Positions 38,401 through 48,120 of a stretch of DNA of 64,000 bases are shown one piece after another. How positions within the stretch are numbered: position 1 is the stretch's first letter; each line of letters opens with the position of its first letter. The notes beneath the pieces are model-generated. The model had not been told where the DNA came from and did not search any database. It saw nothing but the letters and a program-made list of their open reading frames with translations. The position numbers and the translations under genes were made by a program. Source of the stretch: Strongylocentrotus purpuratus (lineage: Eukaryota > Echinodermata > Echinoidea > Camarodonta > Strongylocentrotidae); the NCBI RefSeq assembly GCF_000002235.5, contig NW_022145542.1, positions 310,001 to 374,000 of the forward strand. Direction: 5' to 3'.

Positions 38401-41400
38401 GTGCTAGCTTGTTTTCCAGAACGGACTTGGCAAGACGTAGCCATGTCCTCAGAAGCTCCTTCACTCTTGTGCGCATTGTCCTCTCTTATCGTAGGGTTTT
38501 CCTCATGAAGAGCCGTGGGATGGCGCTTACCACATGTACTACACTTCAGCCTTTGTTTACATGCCTTAGAAAAATGCCCCTTCTGTAAGCAACCAAAGCA
38601 TACATGATTTTCTTGAACAAACTTCCTGCGTTCAGAAAGTGGCTTGGCCAAAAACTTGTCACAGTCCTCGGACTTGTGTCCAGTTTCACTACACAGGCAG
38701 CAAGGTTTTGGAGCCTTCTTGACTTGGTTTGGGATGTTCTTGCCTTCGGCACTTTCCTTGGTGTTGACAGCCAAAGCAGATCCCTTATTTCTTGCTTCTC
38801 GCTCGATCTTGGAGGTCTTGGGACTTGATTCTCTTTGAGAGTCCTCAGATTTCAGGGCACCTAGAGAAGAAATGGGATTGTTGGCTATCCTTGCCTCCTT
38901 AGCAACAAATTTCACAAACTTAGAAAATGAAGGATAGCTGCCGCCTTCCAACTCATCTGATACCACCCTATTCCAGCTACTAATCAGCCAGTCTGGAAGT
39001 TTGGCTATCATCTTTTGATTCTCATAGCAGTCGTTTAGCACCTGGAGGCCAGTGACATATGGCATAGCATCATCACAAGACTTTAAGTAGTCCGCAAACT
39101 TCTGAAGACCTATGGCATCTTTTGAGGATATCTTCGGCCAAGCACTTAGCTTCTTCCGGAACGCTTGTTGGACATTAAAAGGATGACCATACCTCTGTCG
39201 AAGGCACCTCCATGCCCCATCATATGCCTCTTTGGAGTCCCCGAAAAAGAAACCTTTCACCGCCTCCCTTGCCGGACCAGTCAGGTACTGCTTCAGATAA
39301 TACAGCATCTCTGTTGGTGTTATGCCACGGTTTTCGATCAAAGTCTTGAAACCTTTCTCGAACTCTATAAATTCGAGCGAATCCCCACTAAAGGTGCGTG
39401 GCACTGGCATCGGAAGTCTTGTGTGGTACATGTTGTCTGCTAAAGCCTTACATAAGCCCTGGACGTCAACCGACGTTGTCTGAGGCGGCTGTAGTGGTGT
39501 CTTGTCACGAGGTTCCACATGCGAATCAGGTAGACTATCATGTAGCTGGCCTACTCTAAACTCTGGGCCCATCTCATCTTGAAGGGAAGGAGATGACGTC
39601 TTGGCAGGAAGTTCTGCTGACTGCCCTTGAATACCTTCAGGTGGTTGGTTTACTCCAACTCCTGGGTACATTTTGTCTTGAAGAGGAAGTGATGGTGTGT
39701 TACGAGATTCTACAGGCTGTCCAGGATTGCTATCAATGTCAATTACTGGTGTGGCTCCACGCGGTTGGCTGGTTTCAACCCCTTGGTCCATTTCGCTTAA
39801 AATTGAGCTGAAGACCGATGAAGCATATTCTTGTTTCAAGAATTCTTTCGCTATCTGCTTCCGATCCTCGGCGTCAAAAGGACCTTCTAGGGATCCCAGA
39901 ACTTCTTCCAGGGCGTTGAGGCTATCTCTGACCATTGCGTTGGCACGGTCCATCCTCGTGGTGGCCTCTCTTATGGGGACCTTGTGTCTCCTCAAAATCT
40001 CGTAGGTTTCCATCAATTCCCTCTCTCCAGCTTCCAATATGGATATCTGTTGTTTGATGGGACCTTCTTCTGTCTCTGTCTTAATGATTATTCTAGCTGC
40101 CTTTACTGTGGCCTTAAGGGAGCCGTACATCTTGAAAAACTTCCGCTCTGTCTTTAATTCTTCAGAGGCCTGAAGAGCGGCCATTTTTTCCGTGGGCTGC
40201 CTCTCCCTTGATGACTTTCTTGAATCTGCCATGTTTAATTGGCTTTGACACAACAGAAGTGTAATAAGGAGCTGGCCTCTTATGCTAAACCATGCACTTG
40301 CACCTTGTACAGCAAATTGACCAAATTAAATTGTCATGCAACTAGAGTGAAATCAAACATCAATTTAAGCAAAGCTACAGCGCTAAGCCTACCAACCTCA
40401 TCAATGTAAAACCGCTTAAAATGCTTCTTGCTAATGCAATTACAAATACTCCATAGTAATTTGATTTTACATCTCCCAATAAAGCCTTTACGCACGCCTC
40501 AAAATTCGCTTATCAAAAGGGCTTGAATGCAGACCACGCGATGATGCGATAAAGTTCAATCGCCACATATTCCTTCCTTGCTTGACTCTGAACTGCGATG
40601 TCAATATCACTTTGTAATGAAATTACACCTTTAACTTTCTTGTCACTTGAGCACAAAACTAATGCTGGCTACCTGCAAACAAAACATGCAGTATTTGCAG
40701 AATCATATTGGAAACACTTTTCAATAGACTACTATACATGAAATAGTTATTAAAATTCAAATTTTACTTGACCTCTGTTAATTTGTTATCAAGAGTCTTG
40801 AAGTTTCACAGAGCCTATTATAGCTCTGGTTCTAACTACTTTTATTTCATCAAGTTCAGATCCAATGTTTCATTTATAAATTCAATGTTGTTGGCTTGAT
40901 TTATGCTTCAAGTTCAAACCTGGCTGGACCTGGACTGTACAAGACTAAACCACGCTGGCTCCCGGGCTGTGTGGCTTGACCGGGCCGATTCCCGGGCTGT
41001 TGTTCAAGCTGGACTTCAGCTGGATTAGGCTAGTTCATAAATTATGCTAGGGCTGCTACGAGAGGCTGACACAGAATAGTCTTGAACTTGGGCTTGGCTG
41101 ATCCGCTAACATCTACACTGGGCTTTAGTCCTTAGACTCTTAACTAGACGTGACTGTGGGCTGGATCTATCAAGGCCGTCGCTGGTCCTGTTACATTATG
41201 GCTGCATGCCAACTGCTGGTGCAAATTATGGTAAAGCCACGTATTTTATAACAGTGTATAATAACGATTGTGGCCGATTCCAGCTTAGCGTCCATAATAC
41301 ACCTCAATAATAAATCGATGACACTGCTGCATTGCAACCATAATTCATTGTAACTGTAACATTAGTGTAAATCAAACTGCATAGCGTCCATACACAGCTC

Positions 41401-43739
41401 TACATACCTCGAACTATTGAGACATATGAGAAATGACTGGATCACAACATCGTTTCACAATCCAAATCAAAATCCATCAACATCCACTCAGATTCTGAGA
41501 TTCATGCGTTATGGTGCAATTCTAGCTGATCTCTAGCATATATCCTGTGCTCGTCGCCAAACGTAGTTACATATGTATGTTCGTAGGTTCATCCAGCTGA
41601 AATGTCATGTTGAACTCAACTCAAATGTCTAGCGTCTATTTATTGGCTCCATCTTGATAATCAGGCTTGTTGATGATGATGAGGCCATTTTGACGCTACG
41701 TTGGAAGTGTTTTTACTGTGCCTGCCCGGACTACGACGACAAACAAACGAAAGCTCGCACGTGTTCTCATACTGGGTAAACAATAGTCAAAACAGCTTTA
41801 TTGAATCTAGTCTCTTCATCATGGTCAAAGCTGACTCTTTGGCTTGCTGATTCACTTTGTTCCTTAGATTCCCGTAAAAACTATAAACAAACAAACAAAT
41901 GAACAAAATCCAACATAAGTATATCATCATATCAAAGCATGTTACAGTGCAACTGCATTATAACGAGGCACTTGGGACGAGAGAAGATACATTGTTATAG
42001 GTAAAGTCTGCCACATCAGTGCCTTTAATAATAAGGTTCCACTGTATTATGAGTCTAAACATTATACTAAGGTGAATAACAATTAACTTCAATTTAAAGT
42101 AATTGGACTTAAATTATCATAATAGCAATACTGTCCAGTATTTAATACACTAAGTGTTGTGAAAATTAGAAGTAAACTCTAAACTGATATCCTACAAATA
42201 AGGAATATTTGTAAACGTATTTAACTGTATACAATGGGTGTCGAAAACAGCTTAAATAGACAATGTAATTGCAAAAATGTTATGTGAGCAATAAATGTAA
42301 TGTCAACCATCTTATATCAAGTTTTGGCGTATTTGAGTGCTTATTTCCTCAGGACTGAGGTTTGAGTTTAATCTAGTTGAGTTATCATTACACAATAAAT
42401 TCGATACTGATTAAGAGTTTCTGTATATTTCCATACAAACAAATATTCATAATTATAGTACTACACAAAGACCTGCACACTATGCGTACAATGCATCAAT
42501 CTGATACACGAGCTATTGAAGTTCTACAGTAGGATAACACTGATTGCTGTATGCATACTGAGCGAGCTCTCTTGAAATTAAACCTAAAAGTTCTATTTAT
42601 GCTTACCACTGTGCCACTTGTTACCAAAGTCTCAGGCAGGCATAAATAATATGCCGATTAACGATGCAATTCCTTTTCCATCGCCATAACGTGCCCCAGT
42701 TTTGGGCCAAAAATTACAATCTTCGCAGACGATAAAATTATGGAATGCCAAATAGACAATTACAACCGCACGGTGTATGAAGTGCCTTTACAATATATAA
42801 TATGTATTATTCCAATCTGTAAGATGAAATGATGATTCGCCAGAATTAAGTATATTTACAATAGAAATGAAAATTTGTGGTCTTACTATTTTGCAGATAC
42901 CATCAACTGAGCAATTAGCAAGTAATACGAGGCAAAGCTGGAATTCAGGTATTTAATTGTTTTATTTTCCCTTTTTTCTTTACATTTAGGTTACATGCAA
43001 AGTGCTTTAAATGATTGCTTGGCGCAACACTGAGATCCTAAATCTAAACCACCGGAAATGAAAACTGTTGCCAAAGAGTATTATTGGATGATTTGTATTG
43101 AAAACATTGTAGTCACAGTAATTAAGTCACCTGACTCACCTCATTAGATTGCCTTTTAACTAGGTGAGATAAAATGCTATCATTTTCATTAATTTTGTTA
43201 ATCTTTGTAAAAAACCTTTCACTGGGAAATAAGTGGACATACTCACACACACTTAATGTGGGTTTCAAGCGGGATAAACTTAGTTTGCTTTCAAAGATTA
43301 ATAGATTACCTCAATCCCTTCCTTGACATCTGCCTTTTATACAATTTCCTTCTTTTTTTTTTTTTCTTTTTTTTTTTGGGGGGGGGGGGTTATTAGCATG
43401 AAAAGAAACAAACAGAGCAGTAGTTCAAAGATTTATAGTACCAAAATGTCATGTTCAAAGTTCAGTTTGAATGTATGCATGGTAAATTCATTTTGAAGTT
43501 AGTCCTGTATATTTAATCTTGTTTAATCTCTTAATAGAAGTTGAAACCTGGAGACATACATCAAAAATGTTTTAAAAATTGTTTTCCATTTCAGATTTGG
43601 TAACCATAAGTTTTTGTTTTTGTTTCTTGCTTACTTAGGTGTGAAGTGGACATTTTCATCGTTAGCAAGAGGACCAGAGAAAGCTAAAGAGTTAGGCAGT
43701 CAAGCAGCAGATTACGTCAGTGGATCTATGGCAAAATGA
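29493..43739 (+). CDS. MIC13: MICOS complex subunit MIC13 (QIL1), complete, four exons, 104 aa
   Basis: Exons: 29493-29512 (MAVPILK, donor GTAAGT), 32278-32419, 42897-42948 and 43639-43739 (stop TGA). All junctions are AG|exon|GT and the phases join cleanly. The product has an N-terminal hydrophobic glycine-rich stretch (IAIGGGALYVSVEQGIWG) that matches the membrane segment of MIC13. Its C-terminus, SWNSGVKWTFSSLARGPEKA then a short helix, resembles the vertebrate C-terminal region. At 104 aa it is close to the 118 aa of human MIC13. The protein sits in the mitochondrial inner membrane and links the MIC60 and MIC10 branches of MICOS, keeping crista junctions. The gene spans 14 kb because introns 1 and 2 hold a foldback element, a LINE and a BEL element. 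An AATAAA lies at 44109. Confidence 0.85.
30424..30998. mobile_element. hAT-like MITE nested in the intron 1 foldback, 575 bp
   Basis: The ends CAGGCCTTCTCAACT (30424) and AGTTGAGAAGGCCTG (to 30998) are perfect inverted repeats. The 8-bp TGATAGAT is duplicated exactly on both sides (30416-30423 and 30999-31006). The interior has AT-rich runs and a GGGGTCCAGGGGCAAAGGCC segment shared in part with the repeat at 20600-21300. There is no coding capacity. Confidence 0.9.
31200..31580 (+). repeat. CT-rich tandem repeat, about 60-bp period at its right end
   Basis: TTCCTTCTTTCACCTTCTC and CTTTCCTTATGTTATTCTTT recur two to three times between 31440 and 31580. The 143-aa hydrophobic open frame across it is a composition artefact. 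Confidence 0.75.
32520..32650. mobile_element. Hairpin MITE in MIC13 intron 2
   Basis: The whole 131 bp is an almost perfect palindrome. TAGCCC then AATTTTCTGTCTCTTTCG and TTCGTTAGCCTCTGATTTGG return inverted after a short loop near 32585. GGCTGTTT at 32511-32518 and 32651-32658 is an 8-bp target duplication. The arm sequence is shared with the palindrome at 46798-47454, so this is a dispersed family. Confidence 0.85.
32786..35950 (-). mobile_element. 5'-truncated APE-type LINE in MIC13 intron 2
   Basis: The element reads on the minus strand, antisense to MIC13. Its 3' end carries short repeats (TTGAAACA-type, + strand TGTTTCAATGTTTCAATG at 32787). Its open frame runs from 35943 to 33268. 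Coding similarity stops near 35945 inside the endonuclease domain, with an in-frame stop just beyond. This marks a 5' truncation, as expected from aborted target-primed reverse transcription. Confidence 0.85.
33268..35943 (-). CDS. LINE ORF2 fragment: C-terminal endonuclease plus complete reverse transcriptase
   Basis: The frame is open for about 890 codons but lacks its true start; codons upstream of the window-visible LYVPTQ still read in frame to 35943. The N-terminal part is the second half of an AP-type endonuclease, with GVVYRPP, GDYNVNLL and the catalytic SDHFPV. RT blocks follow in order: KIAKVVPIFKKGD, YRPISLL, QFGFR, FLDYSKAFDTV (motif A), CGVPQGSLLGPLLF (motif B) and FADDSS (motif C, FADD rather than YADD). 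After them come LGLHID and a C-terminal region ending in a VGSTGPRFRNSLE-like block. The motifs fit the Jockey/CR1 group. The RT core has no stops or frameshifts, so the copy is young, but it cannot move alone without the rest of its endonuclease and its 5' end. Confidence 0.88.
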   Translation of the reverse strand, partial: GATEEEGGVALYVPTQLNYRVLNEVNVMNDLMESVFVEMFFPGRRNVIVGVVYRPPQGNVNLFINEMQTVLSNSIFLHKTVFVMGDYNVNLLQHDENAYVCDFLNMFISFSLLPLITKPTRVTDTSSTLIDNTFCNVRPLPDAGIIISDLSDHFPVYARMSFGMNIRNISSNRYVRKSNPTSIAKFRDELLASDWREVLSDYDVDSSYDKFLNTFFLLYDKNLPLCKCNTRNRRTTPRLPWITNSMLRSINRKNKLYYKYKISKSQSSHRKYTIYRNTLTSTLRAAKKQYYFAQFQATHNDIKGTWKVIRNVFKPKQKASDVSKLNIDGNVVDDPEVIVDKFNEYFCNIGQNLSRVIPESQKTFQSFLENPNHNSLFLLPTTVEELFDIVHSLKNKKSPGCDFITNELIKNVIDGIVQPLVHIFNLSMTTGVVPMKMKIAKVVPIFKKGDALILNNYRPISLLNSFSKILEKLMYTRTITFMMNANILSNFQFGFREKHTTTHAILHLVDKISSALDARMHTVGVFLDYSKAFDTVNHYILIDKLCHYGVRGIALDWFRSYLTNRKQFVTLNGIDSDLRDVTCGVPQGSLLGPLLFIVCINDFQLSAKMLSFILFADDSSVFFSHRNPQTLLQTVNSELTNATLWIHANKLSLNLKKTNYMLFSNSLSILPGNIMFNGVEIERVSTFKFLGLHIDEHLNWKYHISKLCKLLSRNTGVIYKLKSVFPLNILRMLYGTLILPYLHYGVLAWGNSFKSQMDKLLLVQKRVIRIVCNTHYLAHTDVLFYNSSVLKVEDIYHLQLGALMYELNAGLLPVALARIFKKNNQVHSYSTRQAQAYHLPFVRTQFALTTVGSTGPRFRNSLEPRIAQSVSIYVFKRKLKLLYLSRYRLDL
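36074..37149 (-). repeat. 3' LTR of the BEL element
   Basis: 1,076 bp; starts TGTGCCTGCCCGGACTACG on the + strand and ends TGCCTTTACA. Confidence 0.92.
37644..40232 (-). CDS. BEL/Pao Gag-protease polyprotein fused to a short integrase-end remnant, 862 aa
   Basis: The start is the ATG at 40232 (MADSRKSSRERQ); the open frame reaches a few codons further upstream, but without another ATG. Order: charged coiled-coil-like N-terminus, Gag region typical of BEL (PRTFSGDSLEFIEFEKGF ... YYLKQYLTGPAREAV), then zinc knuckles CCLCSETGHKSEDC and CFGCLQKGHFSKAC plus a third CSTCGKRHPTALH. An aspartic protease block follows, with ALLDTQSDSSFI as the catalytic Asp segment, then LLIGYNCPRAL and RTDLGWSIVG. 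After PKEIIGLLETDF the frame passes directly into RPVQKLVLLLE, the end of the domain that closes BEL integrase proteins. RT, RNase H and the integrase core are therefore deleted, with the frame kept. Confidence 0.85.
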   Translation of the reverse strand: MADSRKSSRERQPTEKMAALQASEELKTERKFFKMYGSLKATVKAARIIIKTETEEGPIKQQISILEAGERELMETYEILRRHKVPIREATTRMDRANAMVRDSLNALEEVLGSLEGPFDAEDRKQIAKEFLKQEYASSVFSSILSEMDQGVETSQPRGATPVIDIDSNPGQPVESRNTPSLPLQDKMYPGVGVNQPPEGIQGQSAELPAKTSSPSLQDEMGPEFRVGQLHDSLPDSHVEPRDKTPLQPPQTTSVDVQGLCKALADNMYHTRLPMPVPRTFSGDSLEFIEFEKGFKTLIENRGITPTEMLYYLKQYLTGPAREAVKGFFFGDSKEAYDGAWRCLRQRYGHPFNVQQAFRKKLSAWPKISSKDAIGLQKFADYLKSCDDAMPYVTGLQVLNDCYENQKMIAKLPDWLISSWNRVVSDELEGGSYPSFSKFVKFVAKEARIANNPISSLGALKSEDSQRESSPKTSKIEREARNKGSALAVNTKESAEGKNIPNQVKKAPKPCCLCSETGHKSEDCDKFLAKPLSERRKFVQENHVCFGCLQKGHFSKACKQRLKCSTCGKRHPTALHEENPTIREDNAHKSEGASEDMATSCQVRSGKQASTSMIVPVWVAAEQAPSSEILTYALLDTQSDSSFILDEVAQALNAKQQPIRLKLSTMTSSSNIDCSVTSSILVRGMMSPSQLKIGKCYTRDFIPTDREHIPSRSTAEKWTHLQDVAREMPALQRCEIGLLIGYNCPRALTPRQVVTGSDVEPFAIRTDLGWSIVGFAEEENAMDFSSQCGRVSTREIPFPKPKEIIGLLETDFAEDKSPDKACSQNDLQFLKDLDNKGRPNKKLAEYWRPVQKLVLLLEKVPP
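41717..42792 (-). repeat. 5' LTR of the BEL element
   Basis: The same 1,076 bp as 36074-37149, with the same ends. It would carry the promoter for minus-strand transcription. Confidence 0.92.
43365..43390 (+). repeat. Poly-T then poly-G run in MIC13 intron 3
   Basis: Homopolymer T followed by about ten G. Replication slippage or old hAT-like debris is possible. Confidence 0.6.
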
Positions 43740-44108
43740 AAACTGAATGAAATACAAGAACTATATATACATTTTTTAGTATTTTAATACCTTACAGACA
43801 CTGTCTTCATAATTGCTTGATCTGAAACACTATTGTGTCTGGGTAGCTTTGCTGTCATTGAGCAGGTTTTGTTACACATTTATTACATAAATGAAGGACA
43901 TGTTGCCAGTGAACCATTGTTAAAGCAACACTGTTTGCATGATTGCATCCCTCTACCTTTTCTTTGCAATTGAAAAGAATATAAGTATTTCTTGTATCGG
44001 TATGTTATATTATATGTAATAGAAATATAGACGTTATGATATTGGACAAGAATTGAATAACCATTGTTTTCCATCATTTTGTTGTCTTAGTTGCAAGAAA
44101 TCTTGTGA

Positions 44109-44114
44109 AATAAA
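44109..44114 (+). terminator. Candidate MIC13 polyadenylation signal
   Basis: AATAAA about 370 nt after the MIC13 stop codon, followed by AT-rich sequence. It is the first canonical hexamer I noticed downstream. Confidence 0.5.
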
Positions 44115-44689
44115 ATGTTTATAGCTATTTATTTAATTACCAGCACCCTTTTTGACCCGTTTCATAAGATATGTATGAGCAGGTTAAATGATACTATCCA
44201 GACATTATTATTATACCTGTAAAAGACTAATATCAATAAACCTTGTTAGTTTGGTTTCATATTATCTTTTTCACTGACACTGCATTTTACCTTTAACAGG
44301 ATTACGTTACTGAACATCCCTATTTTATAATCATATTCTTATATTCTCATATGGTTACTCATAACTCTAGAAGACCTAATCAATAATCATAACAAGAGCT
44401 ATTTTCTACCCTTGTGGATATCCAAATCATCTACATGTTAAATGGAACACAATCAATTTTCCATTAACACAATAAAGTGGGTTATGTTGTACACTATATG
44501 TGAAAATGTACACAATAAATGTACATGTACTCCACAATATCCCAATACTGTCTGGCTTGATGAAGGAGAGTTGACCACCTGATGCAGAACCATATTTTAT
44601 ATGTTATGAATTATGATAATAAACATAAATTGTATCAATATTGACTTCATGTATCATGCCCACTTCATGTTACCAATAAAGGGGCTCCT

Positions 44690-44893
44690 CCACCCCAGCC
44701 TTTGGTTACAGGTGATTGCATTGCTTGAAGCATTTACAGGATTCCTTGCTACTAAACCTGGGTTGAGAGTGTTAGATGTAGAGCAATGCCTCGCAGAAGC
44801 CCATTCATGATTTATGTGATACAGGGACTTGAGCCCATTAGCTTGGTGATTCAAATCAAGTCAAACCACTGAACTGTCGAACTGTGACACCTT
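44690..44893 (-). mobile_element. tRNA-derived SINE
   Basis: On the minus strand, CAGTTCAGTGG (44877-44867) fits a pol III A box at 10 of 11 positions. GGCTCAAGTCC (44835-44825) resembles a B box, and the spacing of about 30 nt is usual for tRNA promoters. About 130 nt of unrelated body follow. No real tRNA cloverleaf is kept, so this is a retroposon rather than a tRNA gene. Confidence 0.5.
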
Positions 44894-46797
44894 ATGGCCA
44901 TAATTGAAGTTACAAAGTGTGAATATCTAATTCAACTAGATTGTCATGAAATGAAATATATAAAACTTATAAAAAGAAACGGTGCACTGAGTAGAATTGT
45001 CATTGGAATGGACAAGACCAATTCACAAATTTCTTGAAGAATAACTTCCTAATCATTGTTGTTCATGATAACCTAACGCGTGCAAACGCTTTCCTGAAGT
45101 AATTGAAAGGAGGGGTTACGGTACCTAAATTATTGCAAATATTTCATTTACTGGTACTTTCCATCTCCTTACATTCAAGTTGGATCATATAATATAATGT
45201 AAATGCATTTGTGAATTGGTCTATTAAATAGAGAGTGCTTGTATAGGGACTAGTTCTGTGAGATGTATTGGAAGTGTAAGGAAGAAGATTAAAGAGCCTC
45301 ATATGAGAAAGAGTGAAAGAAATGGAGAGAAAAGTAGAGCTGATAAAGTGATAGAATATGCCACTGATGGCAAAAAAGTGAAAATAAGAGTTGTGTAAAA
45401 TGTGAAAAGCGGACATTTAGAGAGTTTGGAGAATATTTGTTTATACATGATATACATGTACAATTAAAACTTGTCAAGGCTGAGAGACCCCCTTGAGTGA
45501 AATGAATTTAAAGTGTGTGTAATTGATATACCAGTAATGAGGGCAACTGAAATTGTCAGTAATTGAACAAATTATTCTTTTCAATAATCCTCAAACATTT
45601 GTGCCGAGATACATATTTTCCACTGACCACACATAGACCTACATATATAATTAAATTACATGTATAGCTAAGATTCTGTGAATTTATTGATTCAATAATT
45701 TACAACTTTCATCTTTCTGTAATAGTCTAGACCCTACTGGGCATACATGTACATAGACCTAGATCTATACACTATATAATTTTATGGGGAAAACAGCATA
45801 AACATGATGTAGAAGTGGCTGGCCTATTGAGTAAAATAATATGTGAGAATTACATTTACAAAATAGAATATTATGCTTACAAAAAGGCAATTTAAAAAAA
45901 ATTAAAATCCCCCCCCCCCCTCGATCGATCCCTTTTTTTCTTCAAAAAAAAGGTTAAATTTACCTGTTTTTGGAGGCCAGGGAGACCCCCCCCCCCCCCT
46001 AGATCCACCACTGCAGAATATTTATAACTGAGTGAATTAAGTATGAAACTTTCTTTTCTGATGCAATCTGATCGTTGTATGAAGTTGCATTTACTGAGCG
46101 AGGAAGAAGAAGAAGAAGGTAGTCTATAGTCTAGACCAAAAACTTTGTGTAGGTCTATACGTACTTGAACACTCCTTTTTGAATATTTTAATATGGTTTA
46201 AATTGTTAAATTTCGAATAAGAGAGAAAGCTATATACTTCGGTATACGGTTATTTAGACTTCCCAGTCTCCTATAATTTGAACTTTGTGCAATTTTCATA
46301 ATCCTGATGAACCAAGGTTAAATATGTATTTAGCCTGGATATCAAGCCTAATCTCGCGCGCTAGGCCTACGATCACAGTAAGCATGTGCGGCGGTGGTCG
46401 TATCAGGCCTAGTTGTCTAGTCGTGCGTGTTTACAAAATACAGTACAGTACGTAAAGGCCGTAAGCTTGTGTACGGCCGTACTAGAGTGTATTCTTGCCG
46501 CTTTCGACTTTATGCATGCAATTGCATTGCCATCGGATTGATTGAAATACAGAAAACTGTTGAGGTTGATCTGTGACAGGTTGAGCTGAGGGAAATGAAC
46601 TTTTGGATCAAATGGACGGCGACAAAGTTTGGTGGGTGTTGATCCAATTACTTACTGTTCTTAGTTATCTTGAGACTAGAGTCGAGAGTAGATAGACTAG
46701 AGAGAGAGAGAGAGAGCTAAAGTTAGATCTAACTCCAGGACCAGTGAGCTCCGACGTCCGGGCCTGGCCCTTGTGGAGTTGAATATTAATTATCATG
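44894..46797. other. Intergenic stretch
   Basis: Mostly AT-rich. Poly-C tracts at 45908-45920 and 45986-46000 end in CCTAGATCCACCACTG (to 46013), which looks like one terminal repeat of a hAT-like element; I could not find its partner. A CpG-rich part lies at 46370-46520. No gene is recognised. Confidence 0.4.
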
Positions 46798-47454
46798 ATT
46801 AGATCTAGGCCTAGACCGAATTTTCCGTCTCTTTCGTTCGTTATAGCCTCTTATTGGGGGTAGGGTCGGCCGGCTCTCTCTTTTTAGAGACGGAAACCGT
46901 CTATACACATTCCCTTGATAACGCCACGGCCATTTCAGGTCGTAGCGTTTTGCCCCCAAAATCCCCCGAAATATCATTTTACCTTGTGCATGTTATATTG
47001 TAAATTAGGCCTAGGCTATAATAAATCAGTTCCACTTACCAACTTGACTGAAATAATCCGTTTAATGGTCCCTTTTAAGGAAATTATGGGTCAAATTCGA
47101 AATCCATTTTGAAAATCTTTTTCAACATGGATTTCGATTTTGACCCATAAATTCCTAAAAAGGGACTATTAAACTGATTATTTCAGTCAAGTTGGTAAGT
47201 GGAACTGATTTATTATAGCCTAGGCCTAATTTACAATATAACATGCACAAGGTAAAATGATATTTCGGGGGATTTTGGGGGCAAAACGCTACGACCTGAA
47301 ATGGCCGTGGCGTTATCAAGGGAATGTGTATAGCTAGACGGTTTCCGTCTCTAAAGAGAGAGCCGGCCGACCCTACCCCAATAAGAGGCTATAAACGAAC
47401 GAAAGAGACGGAAAATTCGGTCTAGATTCGGTCTAGATTAGGCCTAGATCTAAT
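46798..47454. mobile_element. Large palindromic MITE, about 650 bp
   Basis: Two arms of about 300 bp are near-perfect inverted copies centred near 47118, with a loop of roughly 20-40 bp. Arm landmarks are CCGAATTTTCCGTCTCTTTC (46817), CACGGCCATTTCAGGTCGTA and CCACTTACCAACTTGACTG, each found inverted in the right arm. The outermost part of the right arm has an extra 16 bp. The end sequence is shared with the hairpin at 32520-32650. No target duplication is clear. Confidence 0.85.
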
Positions 47455-47804
47455 TATAATGTAGAAACAGAGTGAGCTGAGAGTAGTCTAGAGACTAGTT
47501 GAGTCTTGAGCGTGTTGAGTGTTTTGGGAAATTTTCTTACTTGGGATGATCTAGTTTAAGCTAGGTCTACTTGGATGTAGACCTAGACCTAGATCTAGAG
47601 ATGTAGAGGTCCAAGCTATAAGTTATATAGATCCAGATCTAGGCCTAGACTCTAGCTGATTTGCCCTTCGTTGCGTTAGGTAGTGTCTCTGAATTCTGAT
47701 ACTCGGTGATAGGGTAATCAACTCCAGCCTCCAGGGAGCTCTCGCCGAAGGCGTCCGAGCTCCAGAGCCGGAGCCTGACCTGCATGCATAGACCCTTCTA
47801 CTTA

Positions 47805-48120
47805 GATTCAAACAGCGGATTGGGTCACATTTTTTCGAAATGTAAAGGAGTAGCAATTACAATTTTGGCTAGCATGCGTAGATCTATGCTCTCTTCATGT
47901 TGATTTTACATGGGATGAATTGGGTTAGGACAAGGAATCACCCATTCTCCCATCAAACTCAAACTCAAAGACTTCTTCAAATTATAATTTCAAGTGATTG
48001 AATGGATGCCAATCAGAGGAGTCAAAAAACAAATGAGTCAAAAAACAAATTAGTCAAAATTAGAATTACTACTTCTTTACATTTAGAAGAAAAAATGTGA
48101 CCCAACCCGCTGTTTGAATC
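47805..48120. mobile_element. Small inverted-repeat element (MITE-like), 316 bp
   Basis: GATTCAAACAGCGGATTGGG and the following CACATTTTTTC return inverted at the right end, ending GCTGTTTGAATC at 48120. The arms are about 65 bp with a few differences. The centre contains a short tandem repeat of GAGTCAAAAAACAAAT. No clear target duplication. Confidence 0.65.

Larger units (their letters stand above)
36074..42792 (-). mobile_element. BEL/Pao LTR retrotransposon, internally deleted, 6.7 kb
   Basis: Two LTRs of 1,076 bp (36074-37149 and 41717-42792) lie exactly 5,643 bp apart. They begin and end TG...CA and are flanked by a 5-bp ATATA duplication (36069-36073 and 42793-42797). In every stretch I compared the LTRs are identical, so the insertion is recent. 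The coding strand is minus, antisense to MIC13. A purine-rich GGTGGGAG next to the 3' LTR (+ strand 37150-37157) may be the polypurine tract. The leader from 41716 to 40233 is long and non-coding. Reverse transcriptase, RNase H and most of integrase are missing. Confidence 0.9.

Noticed and set aside
37644..40253. Complete BEL polyprotein
   Set aside because: No RT, RNase H or integrase core motifs are present; only Gag, protease and the last residues of the integrase-end domain.
46612..46632. Small first exon ATGGACGGCGACAAAG before a GTGGGT donor
   Set aside because: No matching downstream exon could be found, and the donor is weak.
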